DNA of 64,000 nt from Kiloniella spongiae (GTDB taxonomy: Bacteria > Pseudomonadota > Alphaproteobacteria > Kiloniellales > Kiloniellaceae). The translations under genes and the position numbers were made by a program. Under the pieces are notes generated by a model. The model was not told where the DNA came from, made no database searches, and saw nothing but the letters and a program-made list of their open reading frames with translations. Where the stretch lies: positions 265,331 to 329,330 of the forward strand of contig NZ_LAQL01000007.1 of NCBI RefSeq assembly GCF_001026905.1, in the 5' to 3' direction. Below are positions 28,625-38,294 of the stretch, one piece after another (position 1 is the stretch's first letter; every line of letters starts with the position of its first letter).

Positions 28625-30385
28625 TTAAGCTGAGCGCATTGTTTCAAGAAACTTGTCGATTTCTGTATTCAACACGTTTGTTTGCAAGGAAAGCTCACCA
28701 GTTGCAGATAAAACTTCCTGGGCGTTGGTCTCTGTCTGAGAGGCACCATTCTTGACTTCGGTTATACTGCTGGAAACCTCTTGGGTTCCCTGTGAAGCCT
28801 GTTGAATGTTGCGTGAAATTTCCTGCGTAGCTGCTTCCTGTTCCTGTGCAACTCCGGCTATTTGCTTGGTAATATCGTTTACCTTGTTAATGGTGCTACT
28901 GATATTGCCAATGGCTTCCGCTGTATTACCCGCAACATTTTGCATCTCTGCAATTTGCTCGGAAATTTCCTGTGTTGCCTTGGCTGTTTGATTCGCAAGA
29001 TTTTTAACTTCACTGGCAACAACGGCAAAACCTTTGCCCGCTTCGCCTGCTCGTGCGGCCTCAATCGTTGCATTCAACGCAAGCAGGTTGGTTTGTTCTG
29101 CAATGTCATTAATAAGGCTGACAACAGAGCCAATCTTGTCGGCCATTTCAGCCATACCCTGCACCGTGCTATTGGCACTTTCGCCTTCGGTTACAGCCTT
29201 GGCAGTGATATCAGATGATTCTTTAACCTGTCGGGTAATTTCCTGTACGGAATAGGAAAGTTCTTCGGTTGCAGATGCAACAGTTTGCACATTGTGAGAT
29301 GCCTGATCCGAAGCAGAGGAAACGGAAAGGGCCTGCATATCTGTTTCTTTGGCGATGGTCGTTAAAGCTTCGGCAGAGGCATGCATTTCAGTCGCTGCGG
29401 CTGCAACGGATTGAATAACGCCACCGACGGTGTCTTCCAGATTTTGCGCCATATCAAGACGTGCTTGCTCTGCTGCTTTTGCTGCACGCTCTTTCAATGT
29501 CTCGGCTTCTGCTTGAAGTTTATTGTTTTCTTCAAGCTTTTCTCGGAAGATATTTAGGGCTTTAGCAACTTTACCAATTTCATCGTTGCTTTTTACTTCA
29601 ACTACAGTTTGGGTATCGCCAGATAGCATTCTGCCAATAGCGACAACAACCTGTTCAAGGGGTGTGGTAATCGATCTTCTGACGAGGACAAATGATATAA
29701 CGATTGCCAGAGCCAGAACGACAATGGTCAGTATGATCAAAATGCGAAGAGCAAATATTTCATGTCGTTCTGCCGTCAGAGCGGCTTTTGCAGTGAAATC
29801 TTCGACTTCAAACAGAATTTCTTCGAGTTCGTGCACGAGATGTTGAGCTTCGGCTTCGAATTTTTCTTCTGCAGCCAGGGCTTCTTTGAATTTACCAGCT
29901 TCGATCAGGTCGAAAATTTCATTGGCGTGTTTGTCATAATCGTGATGCTCTTTTTCTATCTTTTTCAAGACTTCAAGAACATGGGTGAATTCTTTTAATT
30001 CAACCTCGTTATGTGCGAGGTTTATCGCATTCTGCGCAATTTCTTCACCCTTGAGGATCTCTTCATCAACAAGAACGGTCAAGTCTGCGAAGGATTTTTT
30101 CGCTTTGTCGTATAGCTCACCAATATGGGCATCATCTGTTCGGTGTTCACCGTATTTTGCCGCACGTTCATAGCTGACGGACTGTTCCAGTTGGTGCGTG
30201 GTAATTTTTGTCAAAATATTTGTAAGAGGAATATCCAGTTCCGCGATACTTTCCAGCTCAGTACCTATTTGTTGCATTTGGTAGATTGAAAAGCCTGATA
30301 CGCCCATTAGTGAGAGCAAGCACAATGCAACGATGCCCAGAATCTTTGCGCTTACCGATGTCATTCGATCTTTTATATTCAACAC
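28625..30385 (-). CDS. Methyl-accepting chemotaxis protein
   Basis: Transmembrane chemoreceptor of 586 residues. A membrane segment near residues 13-33 precedes a ~170-residue helical sensor that is rich in Glu, Lys and His ([18 protein letters not shown] region), suggesting a four-helix bundle. A second membrane segment lies near 211-231, then HAMP ([17 protein letters not shown]) and the signalling coiled coil with the conserved hairpin tip [20 protein letters not shown]. It would control the CheA kinase. The GTG start at 30385 has AGGAG upstream; ATG 30364 is an alternative. It is divergent from a second receptor. Confidence 0.92.
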   Translation of the reverse strand: MLNIKDRMTSVSAKILGIVALCLLSLMGVSGFSIYQMQQIGTELESIAELDIPLTNILTKITTHQLEQSVSYERAAKYGEHRTDDAHIGELYDKAKKSFADLTVLVDEEILKGEEIAQNAINLAHNEVELKEFTHVLEVLKKIEKEHHDYDKHANEIFDLIEAGKFKEALAAEEKFEAEAQHLVHELEEILFEVEDFTAKAALTAERHEIFALRILIILTIVVLALAIVISFVLVRRSITTPLEQVVVAIGRMLSGDTQTVVEVKSNDEIGKVAKALNIFREKLEENNKLQAEAETLKERAAKAAEQARLDMAQNLEDTVGGVIQSVAAAATEMHASAEALTTIAKETDMQALSVSSASDQASHNVQTVASATEELSYSVQEITRQVKESSDITAKAVTEGESANSTVQGMAEMADKIGSVVSLINDIAEQTNLLALNATIEAARAGEAGKGFAVVASEVKNLANQTAKATQEISEQIAEMQNVAGNTAEAIGNISSTINKVNDITKQIAGVAQEQEAATQEISRNIQQASQGTQEVSSSITEVKNGASQTETNAQEVLSATGELSLQTNVLNTEIDKFLETMRSA

Positions 30386-30744
30386 TACGTGTAGCTCCTA
30401 CCCAAATGTACCCCCCTAAGGCACTAAAATATAAGAAAATATTTACTTGAATCATACTATTGTATGCAGCAAGCTACGCTAATTCAGTTAACGGATTACT
30501 AACGTTTATTCCCCGCCACCTAGAATAGGGGAAAAAGGTTTATAAAGTGTGATTAAAAACAATATTAAACGTATAAAGTGTTATTTGTTGAGTTTTATTG
30601 GGATATAGTCCTGATAATGTCGTGCGAGTTATATAAGTAATAACGATAAAGTATTGAAAATTATCCAATAAATAGAATTAATGTCTTGGTAATTATAGTT
30701 CTTTATGGTTTTGAAAAAATAATAATGTCCCAGGTAGTTGTTCT
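30386..30744. other. Divergent region between two chemoreceptor genes
   Basis: A 359-bp AT-rich gap holding both promoters. No additional ORF with a ribosome site, and no strong hairpin, was seen. Confidence 0.4.
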
Positions 30745-32916
30745 ATGAAATGGTCATCCCTTAAAACTATGCCCAAAATTTTAATTGGCGTAGCTATTCC
30801 TCTAGCTTTACTTGTTGTGATCAGTTTGGTGAGTTTCACATCGATAGGAAATATATCAACCGCAACCAAAAATGTTGAAAACGCCCATGAAACTCTGGAA
30901 GAAATGACAGATGTTATTGCATCGGCGGTGGATATGCAGACATCAATGCGGGGATATCTATTGGCAGGACAGGATGACTTTCTAGCCCCTTATGAACAAG
31001 GGCAGGAAGAAACCTATACCAAGATTGCAACGCTCAAAGATCATGTTGGTGATGACCCGGTACAATTAACACTTTTAAACGAGGCAGAAGCCACCCTGCG
31101 GGAATGGCAGGATGTCGTCACTGGCCCCTCGATAGAATTACGTCGGCAAATCGGTGATGCTGAGACCATGAATGATATGGCGCGTCTGGTCGCTGAGAAC
31201 AAAGGTAAAGTGTATTTCGAAAAGGTACAAAATCAAATAGAAAGTCTTATCAAACAGGTTGTTTCACAGCGTGCAGAACGCCAAAAGAAAATTGATGCTG
31301 TTCTAATGTTTACAAAACTGGATGCTGAATCCGTTGGTAAAATGTTGAAAGAGGTCAATGACACCAACAGCATTATTATTCAGGCAAATGCCGTCTTCAA
31401 AGCAGCTGTTGATATGGAAACAGGTATGCGCGGTTATCTTTTGGCCGGGCATAAAGATTTTCTCAAGCCCTATAGCGATGGCAGTGTTGAACTGTTCAAA
31501 ATAACAGCAGATCTAAAGGCGGTTCTCAAGGATAACAAGGAACAGGTTGAATTGCTCAATCAACTGGATGGAACGGTCAAGGAATGGCAGTCAAAGGTTG
31601 TCGAGCCTCTTATTACGCTGCGCAAAAAAATCGGATCGGCAAAAACAATGGATGATATGGCGGATCTGGTTGGTGAAGCCAAAGGCGAAGAATATTTCTC
31701 GGCCTTCAGAGCATCTATGGCAGCTTTTGAAAAAAGCGAACTGTCAAAACTTGAAAGCCTGAAAGTTGAAACAGATGGCACAGTGACTACGACGAACACA
31801 GTAATTGTTATCGCTACTGTGATTGCCATTCTTTTGGGGGGTGGTTTGGGTTTGTTGGTTGGCCGGGGTATCGCACAACCGATTAAGCAAATGACTGCGG
31901 TGATGGGACGCTTGGCCGGGGGGGAGAAAAAAGTTGATATTCCTGGGTTAGAGCGTGAAGACGAAGTTGGCGAAATGGCTACGGCTGTTCAGGTTTTCAA
32001 AGATAACATGATCAGAACTGACGAGCTTGCGAAAGAGCAAGCGGAAATTCAGCAGCTACGTGAAGAACGTACAAACAGAATTTCATCTCTGACTCAAGAC
32101 TTTGACAGTGGTGTTTCAGTACTTTTGGAATCGGTTGGCGCGGCGGTTTCAGAAATGGAAGGAACTGCGACCTCTATGTCGGATATTGCGCAACAAACCA
32201 AAGAGCGGGCAACTGTGGTATCTGGCGCTGCGCAAGAAGCATCAGTCAATGTACAGTCTGTGGCCAGTGCAACCGAAGAGCTATCTTATTCAATTAAAGA
32301 GATTAGCCAGCAGGTTAATCAGTCTTCAGAAATGACCAGTAAGGCTGTTGCTGAAGCGGGTAAGACGGATCAACAGATCCAGGGGTTAGCGAATACAGCA
32401 GACCAAATTGGGGACGTTGTCAGCCTTATTTCGGATATTGCTGAACAAACCAACCTTTTGGCGCTCAATGCGACTATTGAAGCTGCGCGCGCTGGTGAAG
32501 CAGGTAAAGGTTTTGCCGTTGTTGCCAGTGAAGTAAAGAATCTTGCCAATCAAACGGCAAAGGCGACAGAGCAGATATCATCACAGATTGATGCCGTACA
32601 ATCCGATACCAAGAGTGCGGTTACAGCAATTCAGTCCATTACCTCTACAATTAACGAAATCAACCAAATTGCGTCTGCCATTGCTTCGGCTGTTGAAGAA
32701 CAGGGCGCAGCGACATCAGAGATTTCTAGAAACATTGAATTGGCTGCAAATGGTGCCGGTGAAGTTACGACCAATATTGAATCTGTAAGTCTTGCGGCCA
32801 ATGATGCGGGTACAGCATCAGAACAGGTCTCTACCGCTACGCGAGAACTTAATACCAAGGCAGATAATTTACGTGGTGAAGTTGAAGATTTCCTGAGTGC
32901 GATACGCGCCGTGTAA
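30745..32916 (+). CDS. Methyl-accepting chemotaxis protein with duplicated CHASE3-like sensor
   Basis: Chemoreceptor of 723 residues, larger than the usual ~550. Membrane segment 1 is at about residues 11-31 and segment 2 at about 350-373, followed by HAMP and the signalling domain with tip [20 protein letters not shown]. The periplasmic region contains the same module twice: [20 protein letters not shown] at 61-80 and [20 protein letters not shown] at 221-240, with matching later motifs ([32 protein letters not shown]). The offset is exactly 160 residues. The module resembles CHASE3. The ligand is unknown. Confidence 0.92.
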   Translation: MKWSSLKTMPKILIGVAIPLALLVVISLVSFTSIGNISTATKNVENAHETLEEMTDVIASAVDMQTSMRGYLLAGQDDFLAPYEQGQEETYTKIATLKDHVGDDPVQLTLLNEAEATLREWQDVVTGPSIELRRQIGDAETMNDMARLVAENKGKVYFEKVQNQIESLIKQVVSQRAERQKKIDAVLMFTKLDAESVGKMLKEVNDTNSIIIQANAVFKAAVDMETGMRGYLLAGHKDFLKPYSDGSVELFKITADLKAVLKDNKEQVELLNQLDGTVKEWQSKVVEPLITLRKKIGSAKTMDDMADLVGEAKGEEYFSAFRASMAAFEKSELSKLESLKVETDGTVTTTNTVIVIATVIAILLGGGLGLLVGRGIAQPIKQMTAVMGRLAGGEKKVDIPGLEREDEVGEMATAVQVFKDNMIRTDELAKEQAEIQQLREERTNRISSLTQDFDSGVSVLLESVGAAVSEMEGTATSMSDIAQQTKERATVVSGAAQEASVNVQSVASATEELSYSIKEISQQVNQSSEMTSKAVAEAGKTDQQIQGLANTADQIGDVVSLISDIAEQTNLLALNATIEAARAGEAGKGFAVVASEVKNLANQTAKATEQISSQIDAVQSDTKSAVTAIQSITSTINEINQIASAIASAVEEQGAATSEISRNIELAANGAGEVTTNIESVSLAANDAGTASEQVSTATRELNTKADNLRGEVEDFLSAIRAV

Positions 32917-32937
32917 AGATTTTGCCACAGCGCGGCG

Positions 32938-32968
32938 CTAAAGGAGGGCTTCGGCTCTCCTTTTTTGT
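32938..32968 (+). terminator. Rho-independent terminator after the CHASE3 receptor
   Basis: AAAGGAGGGC and GCTCTCCTTT pair around a TTCG tetraloop, followed by a run of T. It lies about 25 bp after the stop codon. Confidence 0.8.
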
Positions 32969-32980
32969 ATTTAGTCGAGC

Positions 32981-33406
32981 TTATTGGTAATGCGTGGCTA
33001 GAAGAATGTTTGTATCGGTTTCCATTACATCTTCATGAGTTCTTATATCCGCAAGGGCACTATCTAGATTTTCCAAAGATTGGGTGTGGATATCAACAAG
33101 AATATCATAGGGGCCGCTAATGGTATGGACGGCAACGATTTCTGTCCGTCCGGCGAGATATGTCATGATCCGTTTATTGGATTTTGACCGCATTTTAATT
33201 CTGGCCTGGGCTCGGATTGGTGCCTGAGCATCAGCGTTAGAGGTTTTGATAGTAAAACCCTGAATAACTTTCTTCTTTAACAGTCTATCGATACGGTTTT
33301 GAACGGTCGCACGGGAAATACCTAGTGTGTGCGCAAGGGATACAACAGGTTGGCGTGCGTCTTGCCGTAAAAGAGCAATGAGTTCCTGATCTGTATTATC
33401 TATCAT
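32981..33406 (-). CDS. Lrp/AsnC-family transcriptional regulator
   Basis: A regulator of about 141 residues. The N-terminal winged helix (DQELIALLRQDARQPVVSLA, then LGISRATVQNRIDRLLKKKVI) is followed by the ligand-binding RAM domain (YLAGRTEIVAVHTISGPYDILVDI). ATG 33406 is chosen because it starts the domain cleanly; an ATG at 33424 adds six residues. It is divergent from the nitrilase-family gene with an inverted repeat between them, which suggests that it regulates itself and that gene in response to an amino acid or related compound. Confidence 0.9.
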   Translation of the reverse strand: MIDNTDQELIALLRQDARQPVVSLAHTLGISRATVQNRIDRLLKKKVIQGFTIKTSNADAQAPIRAQARIKMRSKSNKRIMTYLAGRTEIVAVHTISGPYDILVDIHTQSLENLDSALADIRTHEDVMETDTNILLATHYQ

Positions 33407-33411
33407 TGGTA

Positions 33412-33439
33412 CATAATGAAGCATTGATTATACATTATG
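33412..33439. promoter_or_regulatory. Candidate Lrp-family operator
   Basis: CATAATG (33412-33418) and its exact reverse complement CATTATG (33433-33439) are centred 21 bp apart, about two helical turns. They sit at the start of the Lrp-type regulator gene. The placement suits autorepression. It is a pattern match by eye. Confidence 0.4.
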
Positions 33440-33584
33440 AAAGGTAAAAATCAATTTGTGAGCAATTATGGATCTATTTGTTGGCGTGGTGATACGTAAT
33501 ACTTGTCATTTAGTTTGAAACTCTGATGTAGAAGTCGTCTCTGATAAGGACGTTTTTTCGTCAGCTGTATGAGTGAGTGAAATT

Positions 33585-34355
33585 ATGAAAGTCACCGTTT
33601 GTCAGTTCGATAATCGTGCGCAGAAAGTAGAAGATAGTTTTTTAAGTTTGGTAGAGCACGTGCAAAGACATAATTCTGAATTTGTGCTGGTTCCGGAAAT
33701 GTCTTTTTCCCCTTGGTTGGCGGCGTCAAATCAACCCACAGCAGAAGCTTGGGTTAAAGCGGCAGAAACACATGAAAAAATGATTGCACGCTTGGATGAA
33801 TTTGGTGCAAAGGCCGTAATGGGGACGCGTCCTGCTGTTGATCTGGGGCGAAGAAGAAATCGTGCTTATTTGTGGCAAGAAAATCGAGATTTGACTGATT
33901 TTCACGATAAATGGAATTTACCGGACGAAGAAGATTACTGGGAAGCGACTTGGTATGACCGTGGAGACAAGCTCTTTTCCACGGCACGTTATAATGATGT
34001 GCGTATCGGGGTAACCATCTGTACCGAGATGTGGTTCTTTGAACATGCCAGAGCCTATGCAAAGCAAAAAGCACATCTGTTGTGTGTGCCAAGGGCGACA
34101 CCGCATGGCTCTACAGAAAAATGGCTGGCAGGTGGTCGTGCCGCAGCTGTTGTTTCCGGGGCTTATTGCCTGTCATCCAACCTATATAATCCAAAGGATG
34201 AGGGAGACAATCTCGGCGGTTTAGGTTGGGTTATTGATCCCGAAGGTAATGTACTGGCAACAGCAACACCTGAAGAACCGTTTGTTACTGTGGAGATTGA
34301 TATCGATTTTGCCGAAAAATCAAAGAAAACCTATCCACGATACGTTGCGGATTAG
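33585..34355 (+). CDS. Carbon-nitrogen hydrolase (nitrilase superfamily)
   Basis: A 256-residue amidase/nitrilase-fold enzyme. The catalytic triad is in place: E38 (LVPEMSF), K109 (FHDKWNLPDEE) and C146 (VTICTEMWF). These enzymes hydrolyse amides, nitriles or carbamoyl compounds. The CTEMWF context and short length look like an aliphatic or N-carbamoyl amidase branch rather than a true nitrilase, but the substrate is open. ATG 33585 begins at a normal distance before KVTVCQFD; GTG 33573 is the alternative. It is divergent from the Lrp regulator. Confidence 0.88.
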   Translation: MKVTVCQFDNRAQKVEDSFLSLVEHVQRHNSEFVLVPEMSFSPWLAASNQPTAEAWVKAAETHEKMIARLDEFGAKAVMGTRPAVDLGRRRNRAYLWQENRDLTDFHDKWNLPDEEDYWEATWYDRGDKLFSTARYNDVRIGVTICTEMWFFEHARAYAKQKAHLLCVPRATPHGSTEKWLAGGRAAAVVSGAYCLSSNLYNPKDEGDNLGGLGWVIDPEGNVLATATPEEPFVTVEIDIDFAEKSKKTYPRYVAD

Positions 34356-34420
34356 AGGTTAGGGCTTGTTTTTAAGTCATGTGAAAAAGCTGTTCACAGA
34401 GTTAGCTAGTCGAAAATTAC

Positions 34421-34966
34421 TTAGGCAACGCTTTTTGCCATGTCTTCGGCCATGTCTTCGTAAGTTTTGAGCTGTTCAGTCGTATGTTTGATATCAAGAT
34501 CAAGCCAGCTACCAAATTGACCTTCTGTGGTCGAATAACCTTGCTTTAGTTCCAGAAGACGATTGAGCTGTCTTTCATAGATATCGACCAGCAAGTTTAC
34601 CTGCATCGTTTGTGTCGTCTGGTCTGCAAGATGGAGCAAGCGCATTTTGATTGCGATAATCAGCTTGCTCATATCTGTGATCGGTGCCCGGAGGTTTGAC
34701 CCCATAAGATACACGAACTCTTCCTGCCCGGCATCTGTGAGGGAAAGCGTTTCGGCATCTGATGTTTTATCTAAGCTGACAAGACCTTCGACCTTGAGAA
34801 CTTCAAGGGGAGTACCAATAAGATCGAGAGATGGGCCAACAACAAGGCTGGTGAAACCACGTACCGTTTGGGCCAGCATGGCATAGCTCATGGGTTTTTC
34901 CATCAGCAGGCCAAGGGCAAGAAGGCGTGTTGCTTCTGCTGGGACCAATGTATTGTCGCGGTACAT
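34421..34966 (-). CDS. PadR-like transcriptional regulator (tentative)
   Basis: A 181-residue protein. Residues about 10-80 look like a winged helix (TRLLALGLLMEKPMSYAMLA, then LEVLKVEGLVSLDKTSDAET with LSLTDAGQEEF as the wing). The remaining ~95 residues are helical (LLVDIYERQLNRLLELKQGY), as in the dimerisation half of PadR/Vir proteins. Such regulators often respond to phenolic or antimicrobial compounds. The start has AGGAGAGAG upstream. No obvious target: the nearest gene in the same direction is hemA, upstream. Confidence 0.65.
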   Translation of the reverse strand: MYRDNTLVPAEATRLLALGLLMEKPMSYAMLAQTVRGFTSLVVGPSLDLIGTPLEVLKVEGLVSLDKTSDAETLSLTDAGQEEFVYLMGSNLRAPITDMSKLIIAIKMRLLHLADQTTQTMQVNLLVDIYERQLNRLLELKQGYSTTEGQFGSWLDLDIKHTTEQLKTYEDMAEDMAKSVA

Positions 34967-35084
34967 AGAGTTCTCTCTCCTAGGTAGAAGACGTCACTGA
35001 TTAAGATATCAAACTCCTGCTAAAATATCCCGAAGTTTTTTATCTGTCTAGTTAAATGAGAACTATTCGCAATAAAGGCAATTG

Positions 35085-36296
35085 TTATGCAGCTATTTTT
35101 AATTGCAGTTCTTGCCAAATTTCCTTTAACGCCTTGACCAGATAATCAATGTCATCATCGCTGTGAACAGGTGATGGCGTTAGCCGTAATCGTTCTGTAC
35201 CCTTTGGCACCGTCGGATAATTGATTGGCTGCACATAGATACCATAGCGGGACATCAGCGTATCGGTTATCTGTCGGCAAATCTTTGGATCGCCAACCAT
35301 CACAGGGACAATATGCGTTTCCGAATCGAGAACCGGTAACCCAGCTTTTTTGAGGCGCTTGCGGGTTTCGTGCGCGCGATCCTGGTGACGGCTTCTCTCA
35401 AAAGCACTTTCTTTTAAGTGACGGATAGACGTCAGTGCACCTGCTGCGACGGCAGGGGGGAGAGAAGTTGTAAAGATAAAGCCGGATGCATAGCTTCTAA
35501 TGAAATCAACAAGGCTGGCAGATCCTGTAATATACCCACCAACAACACCAACGGCTTTACCCAGAGTTCCTTCTATGACATCCAGACGATGGGACAGGTT
35601 TTCTCTGTCAGTAATGCCGCCACCGCGTGGTCCGTAAAGACCAACAGCGTGGACTTCATCCAGATAAGTCAGGGCATTGTATTTATCTGCAAGATCACAG
35701 AAAGCTTCGATAGGGGCAACGTCGCCATCCATTGAATAAACTGATTCAAAGGCAATGATTTTGGGGCGGGCAGGGTCGATTTCCTTGAGCTTGGCTTCAA
35801 GGTCTTCGGGGCTGTTATGTTCAAAAATAACCCTGTCCGCTTTACTGTGGCGAATACCTTCGATCATGGAAGCATGATTCATGGAATCAGACAGAACAAC
35901 ACAGTTTGGCAGTTTTGATGCCAGTGTACTTAGTGCGGCCCAGTTTGACACATAGCCAGAGGTGAAGAGCAGCGCGGCCTCTTTTTGATGCCAGTCGGCC
36001 AGCTCTCTTTCAAGCAAGACATGGTAGTGATTGTTGCCGGAAATATTGCGTGTGCCACCTGCACCTGCGCCGCATTTATCCAATGCTTCGTGCATTGCAG
36101 CAATAACTTTGGGATTTTGTCCCATACCCAAATAATCATTGGAGCACCACACGGTAACCGGGCGTGTGCCATCTGTACCATAGTGGGTTGCGTTGGGAAA
36201 CTTACCGGCCTTACGTTCCAAGTCAGCAAAAACACGATAGCGACCTTCTTCTCTCAGGTCCTCTATCGCCGTACTGAAATACTCTTCGTAGTTCAT
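35085..36296 (-). CDS. hemA: 5-aminolevulinate synthase
   Basis: PLP enzyme that condenses glycine and succinyl-CoA, the first step of heme synthesis by the C4 (Shemin) route. This route is typical of alphaproteobacteria and marks the class of the host. The 403-residue protein has the family start [15 protein letters not shown], the glycine loop [32 protein letters not shown] and the PLP lysine K247 in [14 protein letters not shown]. No membrane segment. It is followed downstream by no gene on the same strand for 118 bp. A candidate FNR/FixK site lies about 230 bp upstream of the start. Confidence 0.96.
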   Translation of the reverse strand: MNYEEYFSTAIEDLREEGRYRVFADLERKAGKFPNATHYGTDGTRPVTVWCSNDYLGMGQNPKVIAAMHEALDKCGAGAGGTRNISGNNHYHVLLERELADWHQKEAALLFTSGYVSNWAALSTLASKLPNCVVLSDSMNHASMIEGIRHSKADRVIFEHNSPEDLEAKLKEIDPARPKIIAFESVYSMDGDVAPIEAFCDLADKYNALTYLDEVHAVGLYGPRGGGITDRENLSHRLDVIEGTLGKAVGVVGGYITGSASLVDFIRSYASGFIFTTSLPPAVAAGALTSIRHLKESAFERSRHQDRAHETRKRLKKAGLPVLDSETHIVPVMVGDPKICRQITDTLMSRYGIYVQPINYPTVPKGTERLRLTPSPVHSDDDIDYLVKALKEIWQELQLKIAA

Positions 36297-36654
36297 GTTG
36301 CTCTTCTCGCCTAACGTGAGCCGTTTAATCCGGCTTGTTTTTACTTGTATACAGGCATTCCTGAAACAAGCTTATCAGCTGTTGAATTAATGAATAGTTT
36401 ATCTGAATTCAACAACAATTCGCACTCTAATACGCCGTTATTATAACACCAACGCGACTGAACGACGCATAAAGATTCATATTCTTTATACACAACAGTG
36501 TTATCGCAGTTTGAATTGGTGGTAATTGATCGATGTCAATTCTAAGAATTCTCTGATTTGTTTAATGTGTAAAATGAGACGTCAGATTAGGTTACAGTTT
36601 AGTCGCTATGAATGTAACATCAGGACTCTGTAACGCATCATATCTGACGAAGGG
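36297..36654. other. Upstream region of hemA
   Basis: A 358-bp gap between hemA (starting leftward) and the 3' end of the aminotransferase gene. It holds the hemA promoter. An inverted repeat GTTGAATT / AATTCAAC (36381-36388 and 36406-36413) and the FNR-like site listed separately are visible. No gene was seen. Confidence 0.45.
36526..36539. promoter_or_regulatory. Candidate FNR/FixK-type box upstream of hemA
   Basis: TTGATCGATGTCAA matches the TTGAT-N4-ATCAA consensus at 9 of 10 positions. hemA genes in several alphaproteobacteria are under FnrL or FixK control. The distance to the hemA start (about 230 bp) is long, so a chance match cannot be excluded. Confidence 0.35.
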
Positions 36655-38052
36655 TTAAATCATGCCTTCTGCTTTGACCCAATCCAGAGTTTTGGCCAAT
36701 GCGATATTGAAGCGTTCAATTGTTTGATCAACTTCATCCGTTGTGATGATCAGTGGCGGACAGAAGGCAATTGAATCACCCATGTTTCTAATAATCAAGC
36801 CTTCTTCTATTGCGCGCTCGTTTAGATAGGTTCCCACTTTTCCAATAGGATCGAAACTCGCTTTTGTCTCTTTGCTTTGAACCAGTTCAACAGCGGCAAT
36901 CAAGCCAACACCACGTACCTCGCCAACCAATGGGTGATCTTTAAACTGGGCTAGACTTGCTTGTAGATATTCGCCTACCTTGGCAGCTTCAACGAAGAGA
37001 TCGCGTTCTTCGTATATTTTTAGTGTTTCCAGCGCAACGGCAGCACACACCGGATGTCCTGAATAGGTATAGCCATGTCCCAGTACGCCAATTTTGGCAG
37101 AGTTATCCGCGATACCTTGATACAACTCGTCCGTAATCATAACTGCTGAGATCGGCAGGTAAGAGGAACTCAAGGCTTTGGCAACGGAAATAATGTCTGG
37201 TTTCATTCCAAAGGTTTCACAGCCAAAAGCATTTCCCGTGCGGCCAAAGCCGCAAATGACTTCATCAGCAATCAAGAGAATATCGTATTTTTTCAGAACA
37301 GCCTGAATTTTCGCCCAATAGTCCTTTGGTGGAATGATAACTCCCCCTGCGCCCATAACTGGTTCCCCGATAAAGGCGGCGATAGTTTCTGGTCCTTCGT
37401 CGAGGATCATTTTCTCCAAGTCATCCGCCATACGGGTCGAGAAATCGTCTTCACTTTCTCCACCCTGCCCAAAACGCCAGTAGTGGGGACAGGAAGTATG
37501 AAGAATATTGTCTATTGGTAAGTCGAAATCAGTGTGATTTGCGGGCAGGCCTGTCATGCTGGCACTAGCAACTGTTACACCGTGATACCCTTTGATACGG
37601 CTGATGATCTTTTTCTTTTCCGGACGTCCGATTGCATTGTTGTAATACCAGACCAGCTTGACGACTGTATCATTAGCTTCTGATCCGGAATTTGCAAAGA
37701 AGACCTTTGACATGGGAACAGGTGCCATGGAAAGGAGCTTCTCTGATAACTCTATCGGCGGGATGGGGGTTTTGTGTGTAAAGCTGTGGTAATAAGGCAG
37801 TTGCTTCATTTGTTTGTTTGCAGCTTCAATTAAGCGCTCTTCCCCAAACCCCAGTGAGGTTGACCAAAGCCCAGCCATAGCCTCGATATAAGAGTTTCCT
37901 TGATCGTCGAATACATTGATACCTTTTCCATGAGTAATGACCAGCGGTCCTTTTTCTTCGTGAGCGCGGGCATTGGTGTAGGGGTGAAGGCAATAGGCAA
38001 TATCGCGACCTGCAGTAGAATTAGGGGCAATGGTGCTGGATGTATTACGCAT
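36655..38052 (-). CDS. Class III aminotransferase (omega-amino acid / aspartate aminotransferase-like)
   Basis: PLP-dependent transaminase of 465 residues from ATG 38052, which has AGGA 7 nt upstream; the frame extends to a TTG at 38121 without support. Hallmarks are FDDQGNSYIEAMAGLW, FFANSGSEANDTVVKLVWYY, the cofactor aspartate in LLIADEVICGFGRTGN and the PLP lysine in SVAKALSSSYLPISAV. Family members use beta-alanine, taurine, GABA or putrescine as amino donor and usually pyruvate as acceptor. The donor cannot be read from the sequence. It stands alone. Confidence 0.9.
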   Translation of the reverse strand: MRNTSSTIAPNSTAGRDIAYCLHPYTNARAHEEKGPLVITHGKGINVFDDQGNSYIEAMAGLWSTSLGFGEERLIEAANKQMKQLPYYHSFTHKTPIPPIELSEKLLSMAPVPMSKVFFANSGSEANDTVVKLVWYYNNAIGRPEKKKIISRIKGYHGVTVASASMTGLPANHTDFDLPIDNILHTSCPHYWRFGQGGESEDDFSTRMADDLEKMILDEGPETIAAFIGEPVMGAGGVIIPPKDYWAKIQAVLKKYDILLIADEVICGFGRTGNAFGCETFGMKPDIISVAKALSSSYLPISAVMITDELYQGIADNSAKIGVLGHGYTYSGHPVCAAVALETLKIYEERDLFVEAAKVGEYLQASLAQFKDHPLVGEVRGVGLIAAVELVQSKETKASFDPIGKVGTYLNERAIEEGLIIRNMGDSIAFCPPLIITTDEVDQTIERFNIALAKTLDWVKAEGMI

Positions 38053-38294
38053 CTGGGAATCCTGTTCGAAGATGTTTGCATTATTTTTTTTGATTACAGC
38101 CGAGACAAGAGAAGACTTCAAGCATAGAAATGAATAAGGTTATGTTTTTATTTACAAACGTTTTTGTGGACTAATTTTTATGTGAAAAAAATACCTTAGT
38201 TTTAAACTCTGGTAATACTTATTGTATTAGGTTTAGGCTTGAAAATAAAAATTAACTTAAGCAGTGATTAGTAATTTGAAAGTTTAAGATATCA

